A stretch of 34,953 nucleotides of DNA, taken from Betaproteobacteria bacterium. GTDB lineage: Bacteria > Pseudomonadota > Gammaproteobacteria > Burkholderiales > SHXO01. The stretch covers positions 1 through 34,953 of the forward strand of contig SHXO01000023.1 in NCBI GenBank assembly GCA_009693245.1, read 5' to 3'. Positions 7,199-16,650 of the stretch are shown in pieces. Both the position numbers and the translations under genes were made by a program. Each line of letters starts with the position of its first letter. The stretch's first letter is position 1. Below the pieces are notes generated by a model. The model worked only from the letters and a program-made list of their open reading frames with translations, made no database searches and had not been told where the DNA came from.

Positions 7199-8415
7199 TC
7201 TTCAGCCTACTGCGCGAAGCGCTGCGCAGCATGGCGGGAAACCGCATGCGCACCTTCCTCACCATGCTGGGACTGGTGATCGGCGTGGGCGCGGTGGTGT
7301 TGATGGCGGCCATCGGCGCGGGCGCCCAAAGCCAAGTGGAACTCGCTATCCAGAGCATGGGAAGCAATTTGTTCATCGTGCTTCCCGGTTCCTCGACGGC
7401 CAGCGGAGTACGCAGCGGCAGCGGCGGTGCGAGCACCCTAACGGGAGCCGATGCCCAGGCCATCGCGGAACTCCCCGCGGTGGCGGCGGTGGCGCCGCTC
7501 TTTCCTGGGTCTGGCCAAGTGGTTTACGGGGCGGCCAACTGGAGCACCCAAGTGCTGGGAGTGACGCCGTCGTATTTCGAGGTGCGCGGCTGGCGCATCG
7601 AACAAGGCTATGCCTTCGCCGATACGGATTTGCGCGCCATGGCCAGGGTGGCCTTGTTGGGGGGGACGGTGGCGCGCCAGTTATTCGGCGAGGAATCGCC
7701 CGTGGGTAAGACCGTTCGCATTCGCAACGCACCCTTCACCGTCGTGGGCACCTTGGCGGCGAAGGGGCAAAGCTTCGACGGGCGCGACCAGGACGACACC
7801 GTGCTGGTGCCACTCACCACCGCGCGGCGCAAACTCTTCGGCTCGCCATTTCCCGACGCCGTGCGCATGATCATGGTGCAAGCGGTTTCCGGTGACACGA
7901 TGGCGAGTGCCGAACGCTCCATGGGTGGGCTGTTACGCGAGCGTCATCGCATCCCCCCGCAAGGAGAGCCCGATTTCATGATCCGAAATTTGAGCGCGGC
8001 GGCCGATGTTCAGGCGCAAACCACGAAGGTCATGTCCATGATGCTGGGCGCGGTCGCCTCCATCTCGCTGGTGGTCGGAGGCATAGGCATTATGAACATC
8101 ATGCTGGTGTCGGTGACGGAGCGCACGCGCGAAATTGGAATACGCATGGCCGTGGGCGCGCGCAGGCGCGACGTACTCCTTCAGTTCCTGCTGGAAGCGC
8201 TGGTGGTGTCCGTGATGGGTGGCGTGATCGGCGTGGGGCTGGGCATTGGTTGCGCTTATCTGGTGAGCCAGACCGCGGGCACCTTCGTGGTGGTGACGCT
8301 CGCCTCGGTGGCGCTTGCCTTCGCCGTGGCGGCGGCGGTGGGCGTGTTCTTCGGTTTTTATCCCGCGCGCAAGGCGTCCCTGCTCAAGCCAATCGAAGCC
8401 CTTCGATATCAGTGA
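7195..8415 (+). CDS. ABC transporter permease, MacB/FtsX type
   Basis: A 406-residue permease with one N-terminal transmembrane segment (MLGLVIGVGAVVLMAAIGAG), a periplasmic MacB_PCD domain of about 230 residues, and a C-terminal FtsX domain with three transmembrane helices. It carries the typical GGIGIMNIMLVSVTERTREI stretch followed by GIRMAVGARRRD. I place the start at 7195 (ATGA overlap with the ATPase stop) because MIFSLLREALRSM matches family N-termini. An ATG at 7183 preceded by AGGATGG is an alternative that adds four residues. Its last 32 nt overlap the 3' end of the convergent PAS-GGDEF-EAL gene. Confidence 0.88.
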   Translation: MIFSLLREALRSMAGNRMRTFLTMLGLVIGVGAVVLMAAIGAGAQSQVELAIQSMGSNLFIVLPGSSTASGVRSGSGGASTLTGADAQAIAELPAVAAVAPLFPGSGQVVYGAANWSTQVLGVTPSYFEVRGWRIEQGYAFADTDLRAMARVALLGGTVARQLFGEESPVGKTVRIRNAPFTVVGTLAAKGQSFDGRDQDDTVLVPLTTARRKLFGSPFPDAVRMIMVQAVSGDTMASAERSMGGLLRERHRIPPQGEPDFMIRNLSAAADVQAQTTKVMSMMLGAVASISLVVGGIGIMNIMLVSVTERTREIGIRMAVGARRRDVLLQFLLEALVVSVMGGVIGVGLGIGCAYLVSQTAGTFVVVTLASVALAFAVAAAVGVFFGFYPARKASLLKPIEALRYQ

Positions 8416-11194
8416 CCGAGGGTTGCGGAAGCTTCTTGAGGTAGCGGGAGAGGAACTCCTCCGGGGGAATGGGCGCGGTGGCGAGGAACCCCTGATAATT
8501 ATCGCAGCGCAGTTCTCTTAGTGCCTGTAACTGAGGTTCGCTTTCCACGCCTTCGGCGGTCACGGTCAATCCCAGGCTGCGCGCCAATGCGATGATGGCG
8601 CGCACGATGGCTGTCGCGTCGCTGCTGTCCTCGATACCCTCAATGAAAGACCGGTCGATCTTGATGGCGTGAATGGGAAGGTAGCGTAGGTAACTCATGC
8701 AGGAATAGCCGGTGCCGAAGTCGTCGATAGTGATCTTTGCCCAGGCGGCCGCCAAATTCCATAGGACCCCGGCTTCGCGCTGCTCCTGCTCGTGGGCCAG
8801 CATGGATTCGGTGATTTCGAATTCGAGGAGTTTGCCATCCAAGCCGCCTGCCACCAACAGGTTCTCGAAATGATCGAGCAAGGCCTTGCCATGGGCGAAC
8901 TGCCGGGCCGATACGTTGACCGCGATGCGCGGCACATCGAATCCCTGGTCTATCCAGGTACGGATTTTTTCGCAGGTTTTGCGCAAGACTTGCTCGCCCA
9001 TGGGGATGATGAGCCAGGTTTCCTCCGCGACGCCGATAAAGTCCTTCGGCGGCAACAGGCCGCGCTCGGGGTGTTGCCAGCGCACCAGCACTTCGGCTCC
9101 CACCAGAGCCTGCGTTCGCACATCTAATTGCGGTTGAAGCAGAATGAGTAGTTCATCTTGCTCCAAGGCATGGCGAAACTCGCGTTCGAGGATGACTTTT
9201 CTGGTGAGGCGGTGGGCAAGCTCCTGGGAAAAGAAACGAATCTGGCCGCGCCCGTAGGCCTTCGCCTGGTACATAGCGGTATCCGCCCGTTGTATTAGGG
9301 TAGCGGCATCGCCGCCATCTTCCGGAAACACGGCGATGCCGACACTGGCGCCCGTCAGCAAGGAATGCCAGTCGATGCTTAAGGGCTCGGCCAAGGATGC
9401 CGACAGTTTGCTGGCGATGGTACTCACATCCTGGGAATCCTGGACTCCCTTGAGCACGACGACAAATTCGTCGCCACCGAGTCGCGCCACCGTGTCTTCC
9501 CTGCGTACGCTGGCTTCGAGGCGGCGCGCCACTTCGCGCAGCAAGTTGTCCCCGGTTTCATGTCCCAAGGTGTCATTGACGTTCTTGAAGCGGTCGAGAT
9601 CGATGAACAGCACGCCCACTTTGAGGCCTGTGCTCATGGCGTTGTGCAGGCGGTCGTTGAGCAGGGCGCGGTTGGGTAACCCGGTGACCTGGTCGCGCGT
9701 GGCCAGGTATTCGCTACGATCCGAAGCAATTTTCATTTGCGTGATATCGCGCCCCGTGCCGCGGTAGCCCACGAAGGCGCCCGCTTCATCGAAGATCGGT
9801 TTGCCGTTCACGGAAATCCAACGTGGGGCGCTGGCACTCTTCATCACCAAATCACGAAAGGGTTTGCGCGCCTGGAGGGTTTCCCAGTGCTCCTGCCTCG
9901 CTTGCTCGGATTCGAATTCGGCGGCTACCTCGAATCTTGTTTTTCCAAGGAGGTCTTGCACGGGGAGAATGGACTTTTCGGCGGCGTTATCTGGGAAGTA
10001 GGTGAAGCGTAAGCCAGCGTCTTGTTCCCAGTAGAAGTCGGAAGACAAGGCGGCCAGATCGCGAAAGCGCTCCTCGCTCTGCCGCAGGGAGCGTTCCGCG
10101 CGCTTCTCCTGGGTAACATCGGTACCCGTACCCCGGTAGCCGGTAAATAGCCCCCCGGCGCCGAATAGGGGGTCGCCGTTGATGAGGTAGTAGCGATCCT
10201 GCTCACGGTCTCGCAGCAGCAAATCGCGAAAAGGCCGCCGGTTTTCGAGGGTGGTGGCATGCTGTATCTTGGCTTCCTCGCTTTCCCACTCGTAGGACAT
10301 CTCGAAGCGCGTCTTCCCCAGGTAGGACGAGGATGCCTTGTCGTTATGACTCGCGGCATTGCCGGAGAAGAAGGTGAAGAGCAACCGCTCGTATTGCTCC
10401 CAGTACCAGTCGGAGGCGAGCTCGGTGAGATGGCGAAAGCGCTCCTCGGTTTGCTTGAGCGCGCGTTCGTCTCGTTTTTCATGGGTGATCTCGCGGGTAA
10501 CGCCACGATAGCCGGCGAACTGCCCCTCATCGTCATGGCGGGGTTCTCCGCATACCAGAATCCAGCGGTCGGCCTTGGGATCCCGCAACAGCAGATCGCG
10601 AAACGCCAAGCGTTGCTCCAGCATGGCGCGATGCACTTGCTTGGTCTCTTCGCTCTCCCACTCGAAGGGGAGTTCGAAGCGTGTCTTGCCCAGCGAGGCG
10701 CCCGGGTCGTGCAGATGGGCGCCCTGATCGAACTTGGAGAAATAGGTAAAACGCAGATTCTCGTCCTGCTCCCAATACCAGTCGGAAGATAGCCTAGCAA
10801 GGCCGCGAAAGCGGTCCTCGCTCCAGCGTGCCCGCTGCTGTGCCGCGCGCAGCCTGCTGGCATCGCGCAGCGTTGCCATGACCAGCGCTTGGCCTTTGAC
10901 CGGGAAGCTGCGCAAACCCACCACTAGACGGCTGCCGTCCTTGCGGGCAAGCGTAATGTCCTTCAAGGTGTCCGCGGAGCCGGACGGCTGCTGGGCGCCA
11001 CGCTTTCCCGATGTACGGCGCCCCGGTTGGTCGTGTATTAGCACGTCCATGCCCAGGGACAGGAGTTCGTGTCTGGAGTAACCGGTCAATCTCACCGCTT
11101 CGTCGTTGACGGCGGTGATCTTTCCAGACGCCTCCGTGAGGAGGACGGCGTCCGGCATCATTTCGATGGCCTCTACGAGGGCGGACAAGCTCAT
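8384..11194 (-). CDS. PAS(4)-GGDEF-EAL cyclic-di-GMP signalling protein
   Basis: A 936-residue cytoplasmic sensor without transmembrane helices. Residues 1-120 form a canonical PAS domain. Residues 124-240, 246-362 and 372-487 are three tandem copies of a second PAS type, each opening with a D-W/F-YWEQ motif (138, 262, 387), carrying LGKTRFE and ending in GYRG. The GGDEF domain (about 500-660) has an intact GGDEF (573-577) and an intact inhibitory RxxD (RRED, 564-567). The EAL domain starts near 680 with EVLVRW (E701) and keeps the metal/catalytic set: NVSARQF, EITESML, DDFGTGYS, KIDRSF, TAEGVE and a QGF near the C-terminus. Both diguanylate cyclase and phosphodiesterase activities are therefore possible. 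The ATG at 11194 has no clear ribosome-binding site. Input signal unknown; no haem or flavin residues are obvious. Confidence 0.92.
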   Translation of the reverse strand: MSLSALVEAIEMMPDAVLLTEASGKITAVNDEAVRLTGYSRHELLSLGMDVLIHDQPGRRTSGKRGAQQPSGSADTLKDITLARKDGSRLVVGLRSFPVKGQALVMATLRDASRLRAAQQRARWSEDRFRGLARLSSDWYWEQDENLRFTYFSKFDQGAHLHDPGASLGKTRFELPFEWESEETKQVHRAMLEQRLAFRDLLLRDPKADRWILVCGEPRHDDEGQFAGYRGVTREITHEKRDERALKQTEERFRHLTELASDWYWEQYERLLFTFFSGNAASHNDKASSSYLGKTRFEMSYEWESEEAKIQHATTLENRRPFRDLLLRDREQDRYYLINGDPLFGAGGLFTGYRGTGTDVTQEKRAERSLRQSEERFRDLAALSSDFYWEQDAGLRFTYFPDNAAEKSILPVQDLLGKTRFEVAAEFESEQARQEHWETLQARKPFRDLVMKSASAPRWISVNGKPIFDEAGAFVGYRGTGRDITQMKIASDRSEYLATRDQVTGLPNRALLNDRLHNAMSTGLKVGVLFIDLDRFKNVNDTLGHETGDNLLREVARRLEASVRREDTVARLGGDEFVVVLKGVQDSQDVSTIASKLSASLAEPLSIDWHSLLTGASVGIAVFPEDGGDAATLIQRADTAMYQAKAYGRGQIRFFSQELAHRLTRKVILEREFRHALEQDELLILLQPQLDVRTQALVGAEVLVRWQHPERGLLPPKDFIGVAEETWLIIPMGEQVLRKTCEKIRTWIDQGFDVPRIAVNVSARQFAHGKALLDHFENLLVAGGLDGKLLEFEITESMLAHEQEQREAGVLWNLAAAWAKITIDDFGTGYSCMSYLRYLPIHAIKIDRSFIEGIEDSSDATAIVRAIIALARSLGLTVTAEGVESEPQLQALRELRCDNYQGFLATAPIPPEEFLSRYLKKLPQPSVTDIEGLRLA

Positions 11195-11350
11195 GATTTT
11201 TCAGGGGATGATGGCCATGCGTCTGGCTTGTGCTTCGACGGGGGAATGGAGATCGCGCTAAAGGGGGCCGTGTGCATCGAAGCGGTCATGTTCTTGTAAC
11301 CCTCCGGTTTTCGGCCGCGAATGAGAGGGCTTTAGGCGGGCGTGGAAAAA

Positions 11351-11408
11351 ACGGACTGCAGGGGCCGGTGGGCTCGAAAATCCTAGGGGTATAAGTCCGT
11401 GGCAGTCC
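11351..11408 (+). promoter_or_regulatory. mutually exclusive inverted repeats upstream of the helicase gene
   Basis: ACGGACT (11351-11357) can pair with AGTCCGT (11394-11400), while the overlapping GGACTGC (11353-11359) can pair with GCAGTCC (11402-11408). The two stems cannot form together. A TACAAT at 11431-11436, with no good -35, is the nearest -10-like hexamer before the helicase start. Whether the repeats are transcribed is unknown; they could equally be a protein-binding region. Confidence 0.25.
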
Positions 11409-11462
11409 TCTAGGTGCGCTGGCGGGTCCGTACAATGGCGGGTTTTGGTATCGATCCCCGCC

Positions 11463-14400
11463 ATGACGGCCTACACCCTGCGCGATATAGAGCGAAACCT
11501 CGACAGCCGCTTCGTCGAGCGGGGCTCCCAGTACGCGAGGGAAGGGCACGTAAGCGCTCTGAAGCGCGGGGAGCGCCCGGGCTCGCTGACGGCGCGGGTG
11601 AAGGGTAACGAGATCCAGCCCTATGAAGTTTCCGTCCTCGTGGTACGAGGTCGCACCGGGGCAAACATTTACGGCGTGTGCAGCTGCCCCATGCACATCA
11701 ACTGCAAGCACGTGGCGGCGGCGCTGCTCGCGCACTTAAATGGTAGCGCCGAGCCCGCCCGGCCCAAAGCGGCACCGGCGCCCGCGGCGCGCCCGCGTGC
11801 CCCCGCACCCGTACGCAAGGAAATGTCCCCGGCCTTGCAATCTTGGCTGGATCTTACGGCGCGCACGGCGGCCCCCGAGGTTCCCACCGAGCAATATGCG
11901 CCGGGCACCATTCACCGGCTGCTCTATGTCCTGAAAATCCATGAACACTTGGGCGAGCGGCGCCTAGGACTGCGTACCATGATCGCGCGCATCCTCAAAT
12001 CCGGCGAGTATGGTTCGGCGGCCTCATGGACGAATGTGCAAGGCGCGCTGGAGCGCCCGCCTGCCTTCGTGCTGGCGGACGACTTGCGGGTATTGCGCCA
12101 GCTCTTACTCGACGCGCAACGAAGCGTGGATGGAAGTTTCTTTCTGCACGGCGCCAATGGGGCGGACCTGCTTGCGCGCATGCTGGCCACCGGGCGTTGT
12201 CATTGGGATTCGCTCAGGGGGCCCGCGCTGAAACTCGCGGGCGAGCGCACGGGAAGCATCGCCTGGGAATTCGATCACCTCGGCACGCAACGCCTGCGCA
12301 TCGCCACGCAGCCCGCGAGCAACACGTTCCTACCACTTGGACCACCATGGTACGTCGATACCGAGCGCGGCGAGTGCGGCCCCATTGTGCTGGCGGTCCC
12401 CATGCATCTGGCGGACTTGCTGGCGCGCACGCCGGAAATACCAATGGACCAGGTGGAGCCCGTGCAATCCTCTCTCGCGGCCCTTCGCATGGGCGCCCAC
12501 GTCCCCCTCCCGGTCGTTCCCGAGACACAGGACGTGAGCGCGAAGACGATCACGCCTTGCCTGCGTCTGATGTCCCTGGTTACCCATGGCATTTATGGCG
12601 CGCGCAATCATCCCTTCGGGGAGCCGCTCGAGGTGGCTACCCTGAGCTTTGACTACGATGGTGTTCCAGTAGCCCGCGACACGCCGGGGTTGGTGACCAG
12701 TTTCCGCGACGGCAAGCTGTGGCGCATGAAGCGTGACGCCAAGACGGAAAGGGCCGCCCACCGAGTGCTGGAGCAAGCCGGGTTCGCGAAGGTGTCGTAC
12801 GCCCTGCGCCATTACACCGGCGCGCACAGGAACGATTACACCATGATGGACCCGGACGATTGGGTAGCCTTCATGGCTTTCGATTTTCCCAGGCTCGAGT
12901 CCCAAGGCTGGCGCCTGGAGACAGACGAAAATTTCCGTTTTCGCGTGGCGCGGGTGTCTGATTGGTCGGCGCGAATCGAGACATCGGGCCAGGATTGGTT
13001 CGACTTTCATCTCGAAGCCGATATCGATGGTAAGCGCTCCGACTTGCTGCCCATCGTGTTGGCCGCTCTACGCGACGATGCGGACTTGGCCCTCACGCTG
13101 AACGATCCCAAAACCGCCGCGGACCAGCAGATCATCCTTACGCTAGACGATGGTCGTTTGTTCCCCGCGCCCGTCGCGCGCTTGCGTGGCATCTTGGCCA
13201 TCGTGCACGAGTTGCTCGACAAGGACAGTGACACGGCGCGGCTACCACGATTGGACGCGGCGCGCTTGGCACATCTGGAAGCATCCACCGATCTGCGCTG
13301 GCAAGGCGGCGAGGACCTGCGCGCGCTGGGGCGGCGGCTTGCGCACTTCGAGCGCATCGCCCAGGTGGCCGCGCCGCCTGGTTTTGGGGCGTCACTACGC
13401 GCCTACCAGAGCGATGGCCTGTCGTGGATTGGGTTTTTGCGCGAGTTCGGTATCAACGGAATTCTCGCCGACGACATGGGCCTGGGCAAGACCGTGCAGG
13501 CACTTGCCCACGTGCTGCTGGAAAAGCAGAGCGGGCGCTTGGACCGGCCGGTGCTCGTAATTTCGCCCACCAGCGTGCTGCCCAACTGGCGCGCCGAGGC
13601 CCAGCGCTTCGCGCCGCAACTGCGCGTGCACGTCTCCCACGGATTGGACCGTAAGGCCGCCTTTGGCCAGTTCGCGAATGCCGACGTGGTGCTCACCACC
13701 TATCCCTTGCTCGCCCGCGACAAGGATGTCCTGCTCAAACAACCATTCCACTTGGTGATCCTCGACGAAGCCCAACTCATCAAGAACGCACAGACCCAGG
13801 CGGCGCGCATCGCCGGCCAGTTGAATGCGCGCCACCGCCTGTGCATGACGGGAACGCCCCTGGAAAATCATCTGGGCGAACTATGGTCGTTGTTCCACTT
13901 CCTGATGCCAGGGTTTCTCGGGGACGAGAAAACCTTTCGCCGCACCTATCGCACTCCCATCGAGAAGCACGGCGACGAATTCAGAAGGCAAAGCCTCGCC
14001 CGGCGCATCCGCCCTTTCATCTTGCGCCGCACGAAGGAGCAAGTGGCCGCCGAATTGCCGCCCAAGAGCGAGATCCTGCGCAGCGTGGAATTCGGGGGGG
14101 CGCAGCGGGACCTCTACGAAGCCGTGCGAGTCAGCTTGCACGAGAAAGTGCGCGCCGAAATTCAAGCGCGCGGATTCGCGCAGAGCCACATCATCGTGCT
14201 CGATGCGCTTCTCAAGTTGCGCCAAATCTGTTGCGACCCGCGCTTGCTCAAGATCGACGCAGCCAAGAAAGTGAGGGACTCCGCCAAACTGCAAATGCTC
14301 ATGGAGATGCTGCCGGAGCTGATCGATGAGGGCCGCAGCGTGCTGCTGTTCTCCCAGTTCACCAGCATGCTCGCTCTGATCGAAGAGCGACTCAAGGCGC

Positions 14401-14792
14401 TTGGCATTCGCTACGTAAAGCTCACGGGCGACACCCGCAACCGCGAGCAACCGGTAAAGGCCTTCCAAAACGGCGAGGTGAAGTTGTTCCTCATCAGCCT
14501 GAAGGCCGGCGGCACCGGCTTGAATCTTACCGCCGCCGACACGGTGATTCATTACGACCCGTGGTGGAACCCCGCGGTGGAAAACCAAGCTACCGACCGC
14601 GCGCACCGCATCGGGCAAGACAAACCGGTGTTCGTCTACAAACTCATTGTCGCCGGCAGCGTGGAAGAAAAGATCACGGCCATGCAGAAGAACAAGGCGG
14701 CACTGGCCGCGAGCTTGCTGGACGGCGCCCAGAAGGGCGGGACCGCCCTGAGTGCCGAGGACATAGCGGCATTGTTCGAGCCGATGGCGTAG
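11463..14792 (+). CDS. SWIM zinc-finger SNF2-family DEAD/DEAH helicase (RapA/HepA-like)
   Basis: A 1109-residue protein. The N-terminal SWIM finger is C73-S-C75 and C81-K-H83, a DNA/protein-binding zinc site. A long middle region of unassigned fold (about 100-620) follows, then a full SNF2 ATPase: motif I DDMGLGKT (GLGKT 673-677), motif II DEAQ (768-771), MTGTPLENHLGELWSL, and a C-terminal helicase lobe with FSQFTSMLALIEERL, LKAGGTGLNLT and motif VI DRAHRIGQ (1045-1052). The ATG at 11463 matches family N-termini (YTLRDIERNLDSRFVERG); a TTG 18 nt upstream is less likely. Such proteins remodel nucleoprotein complexes; the closest known bacterial example recycles RNA polymerase, but domain order differs. 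A monocistronic gene by position. Confidence 0.9.
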   Translation: MTAYTLRDIERNLDSRFVERGSQYAREGHVSALKRGERPGSLTARVKGNEIQPYEVSVLVVRGRTGANIYGVCSCPMHINCKHVAAALLAHLNGSAEPARPKAAPAPAARPRAPAPVRKEMSPALQSWLDLTARTAAPEVPTEQYAPGTIHRLLYVLKIHEHLGERRLGLRTMIARILKSGEYGSAASWTNVQGALERPPAFVLADDLRVLRQLLLDAQRSVDGSFFLHGANGADLLARMLATGRCHWDSLRGPALKLAGERTGSIAWEFDHLGTQRLRIATQPASNTFLPLGPPWYVDTERGECGPIVLAVPMHLADLLARTPEIPMDQVEPVQSSLAALRMGAHVPLPVVPETQDVSAKTITPCLRLMSLVTHGIYGARNHPFGEPLEVATLSFDYDGVPVARDTPGLVTSFRDGKLWRMKRDAKTERAAHRVLEQAGFAKVSYALRHYTGAHRNDYTMMDPDDWVAFMAFDFPRLESQGWRLETDENFRFRVARVSDWSARIETSGQDWFDFHLEADIDGKRSDLLPIVLAALRDDADLALTLNDPKTAADQQIILTLDDGRLFPAPVARLRGILAIVHELLDKDSDTARLPRLDAARLAHLEASTDLRWQGGEDLRALGRRLAHFERIAQVAAPPGFGASLRAYQSDGLSWIGFLREFGINGILADDMGLGKTVQALAHVLLEKQSGRLDRPVLVISPTSVLPNWRAEAQRFAPQLRVHVSHGLDRKAAFGQFANADVVLTTYPLLARDKDVLLKQPFHLVILDEAQLIKNAQTQAARIAGQLNARHRLCMTGTPLENHLGELWSLFHFLMPGFLGDEKTFRRTYRTPIEKHGDEFRRQSLARRIRPFILRRTKEQVAAELPPKSEILRSVEFGGAQRDLYEAVRVSLHEKVRAEIQARGFAQSHIIVLDALLKLRQICCDPRLLKIDAAKKVRDSAKLQMLMEMLPELIDEGRSVLLFSQFTSMLALIEERLKALGIRYVKLTGDTRNREQPVKAFQNGEVKLFLISLKAGGTGLNLTAADTVIHYDPWWNPAVENQATDRAHRIGQDKPVFVYKLIVAGSVEEKITAMQKNKAALAASLLDGAQKGGTALSAEDIAALFEPMA

Positions 14793-14983
14793 GCGTAGAG
14801 CGCGGGGAATACGAGTTCAACGAGTATTGAGTCAGTGCGCGGTGCTACAGAAATTTCCGAGTAAACGAGAAAGTTCTTCGGACCGGTTCTCCAGCGTGGC
14901 AAAACTGCGGTCACTCTCTTCGATGGTGACGATCCGCGCATGGGGCGGGGGGCTGGACTTCCGACCAAACACCACCTTCGGCT

Positions 14984-15003
14984 GTCGACGAGCCATCGTC
15001 GAC
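14984..15003. repeat. perfect 8-bp inverted repeat with 4-nt spacer
   Basis: GTCGACGA, spacer GCCA, TCGTCGAC. The site lies mid-way in the helicase/prpD intergenic region. It could form a small hairpin or be a dimeric protein-binding site; no T-tract follows on either strand. Confidence 0.5.
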
Positions 15004-15108
15004 CTTGGGCTTGCTCGCGCTCGGTCTTTGTAGTATTTCCTACATGCGCTCGCGCCGACGAAGTGCGCGGAGTGGCTGTGCAGGAGAAGTAGTACAACAA
15101 GCATGAGA

Positions 15109-15137
15109 GCGCCTCGGAGCCCACCGCTCCGAGGCGC
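15109..15137 (-). terminator. strong stem-loop downstream of prpD, probable terminator
   Basis: Perfect 12-bp GC-rich arms (GCGCCTCGGAGC at 15109-15120, complement at 15126-15137) with a CCACC loop, 38 nt beyond the prpD stop codon. No run of T follows in the direction of prpD transcription, so it may act with Rho or as a 3'-end stabiliser rather than as a classic intrinsic terminator. Position at the end of the mdh-prpBCD unit supports a 3'-end role. Confidence 0.6.
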
Positions 15138-15175
15138 AGAGAGTGCGGCTCGTGCGGTCTGAAGAGCTCACCTAG

Positions 15176-16627
15176 CTAGATCGCCATCATATCGACGAAC
15201 TCGTTCACCGGGGTGGCATCGAGTTTCTTGGCGTCTAGACAAAGATCCAGGATGGCTTGTTGCTGTTTCGCGGGAAAGCGGCGCGCTAAATTCGTCTTGA
15301 ATTTTTCCACCAGCACGGGCATGCCTTCCTTGCGGCGGCGTTTGTGGCCGATGGGGTATTCCACCACGATCTCCTTCATCTTCTTGCCGTCCTTGAATTC
15401 CACCGTGAGGGCGTTGGCGATGGAGCGCTTCTCGGGGTCGTGATAATCCTTGGTGAATTGCTTGTCTTCCACGCATTCGATCTTGTCGCGCAGCTTGTCG
15501 ATGCGCGGATCATTGGCGATGTTATCTTCGTAGTCCGGCGCCGTGAGGCGGCCGAAGAGAATCGGCACGGCCACCATGTATTGCACGCAATGATCGCGGT
15601 CGGCCGGGTTGTTGAGCGGCCCTTTCTTGTCGATGATGCGGATGCAGGCTTCGTGGGTGCGGATGGTGATTTTCTTGATGTCCTCGGCGCTTTTCTTGAG
15701 CTTGGCAAGATCCGCGTGAATCTGCATGGCGGCTTCCACGGCGGTCTGGGAATGGAATTCCGCTGGGAAGGATATCTTGAACAGCACGTTCTCCATCACG
15801 TAGGAGCCGTAGGGGCGCTGGAACTTGAAAGCGTTGCCCTTGAACAGCACGTCGTAGAAACCCCAGCCCTTGGCGCTTAGCACGGAGGGATAACCCATCT
15901 CGCCGGTCTTGGCGATTAACGCGAGCCGCACGGCGCGGCTGGTGGCATCTCCCGCCGCCCAGCTCTTGCGCGATCCGGTGTTGGGCGTGTGCCGGTAGGT
16001 GCGCAATGCTTGCCCATCCACCCAGGCCAAGGACAAGGCGTTGATGATTTCTTCCTTGTTCAAGCCCATCATCTCGGCCACCACGGCGGTAGAGGCGACC
16101 TTCACCAACACCACGTGATCCAGGCCCACCTTATTGAAACTGTTCTCCAATGCGATGCAGCCCTGAATTTCGTGGGCCTTGATCATGGCTGTCAACACGT
16201 CCTTCACCGTGAAGGGCTTCTTGCCCTTGGCCAGCGCGTTGCGGGAGAGCCAATCGGCGGCGGCGAGAATGCCGCCCAAATTATCCGAGGGATGTCCCCA
16301 CTCGGCGGCGAGCCAGGTGTCGTTGAAATCCAGCCAGCGGATCATCGTGCCGATGTTGAATGCGGCTTGAATGGGATCAAGTTGAAAGGAAGTGCCAGGC
16401 ACTTTCGCACCGTTGGGCACCATCGTGCCGGGTACCACCGGCCCAAGAAGCTTGGTGCACGCCGGATATTCGAGCGCTTCGAAGCCGCAGCCCAGCGTAT
16501 CCATCAAACAGTAACGCGCCGTATCGTAAGCCTCCTGGCTGCGGATCGTATAGTTGGAAACGTAGTGGGCGATGTCGGCGAGAACTTTGTCGGGCTTGGG
16601 ACGTACGTTTGAGATGTGGGCGGACAT
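15176..16627 (-). CDS. prpD: 2-methylcitrate dehydratase (MmgE/PrpD family)
   Basis: 483 residues, the same length as E. coli PrpD. Family signatures are present: [13 protein letters not shown] near residue 42, then [40 protein letters not shown] and [11 protein letters not shown] around 70-130, and a C-terminal RRKEGMPVL segment. It dehydrates 2-methylcitrate to 2-methyl-cis-aconitate in the methylcitrate cycle of propionyl-CoA oxidation. The ATG at 16627 gives the standard N-terminus [10 protein letters not shown]; an upstream ATG in the repeat DNA is rejected. It is the last gene of the mdh-prpB-prpC-prpD unit, separated from prpC by a 102-bp gap filled mostly by a heptad-repeat palindrome. 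Its own ribosome-binding site is weak, so its expression may be tuned separately. Confidence 0.95.
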   Translation of the reverse strand: MSAHISNVRPKPDKVLADIAHYVSNYTIRSQEAYDTARYCLMDTLGCGFEALEYPACTKLLGPVVPGTMVPNGAKVPGTSFQLDPIQAAFNIGTMIRWLDFNDTWLAAEWGHPSDNLGGILAAADWLSRNALAKGKKPFTVKDVLTAMIKAHEIQGCIALENSFNKVGLDHVVLVKVASTAVVAEMMGLNKEEIINALSLAWVDGQALRTYRHTPNTGSRKSWAAGDATSRAVRLALIAKTGEMGYPSVLSAKGWGFYDVLFKGNAFKFQRPYGSYVMENVLFKISFPAEFHSQTAVEAAMQIHADLAKLKKSAEDIKKITIRTHEACIRIIDKKGPLNNPADRDHCVQYMVAVPILFGRLTAPDYEDNIANDPRIDKLRDKIECVEDKQFTKDYHDPEKRSIANALTVEFKDGKKMKEIVVEYPIGHKRRRKEGMPVLVEKFKTNLARRFPAKQQQAILDLCLDAKKLDATPVNEFVDMMAI

Positions 16628-16650
16628 TGGGATAGTTGTATGGTTGGTTA

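Larger units (their letters stand above)
14793..15175. other. 383-bp intergenic region with two palindromes and no supported gene
   Basis: Lies between the helicase (plus) and prpD (minus) 3' ends. It holds the GTCGACGA palindrome at 14984-15003 and the strong stem-loop at 15109-15137, annotated separately. A 90-codon minus-strand frame (14832-15104) begins with a hydrophobic run but starts 5 nt after the stem-loop without room for a ribosome-binding site and matches nothing I recognise. A 68-codon plus-strand frame from 14827 is likewise unsupported. Confidence 0.5.

Noticed and set aside
14832-15104. 90-codon minus-strand frame downstream of prpD with a hydrophobic start
   Set aside because: Its ATG lies 5 nt after the prpD stem-loop, leaving no ribosome-binding site; the rest of the peptide is low-complexity and unlike any family I know.
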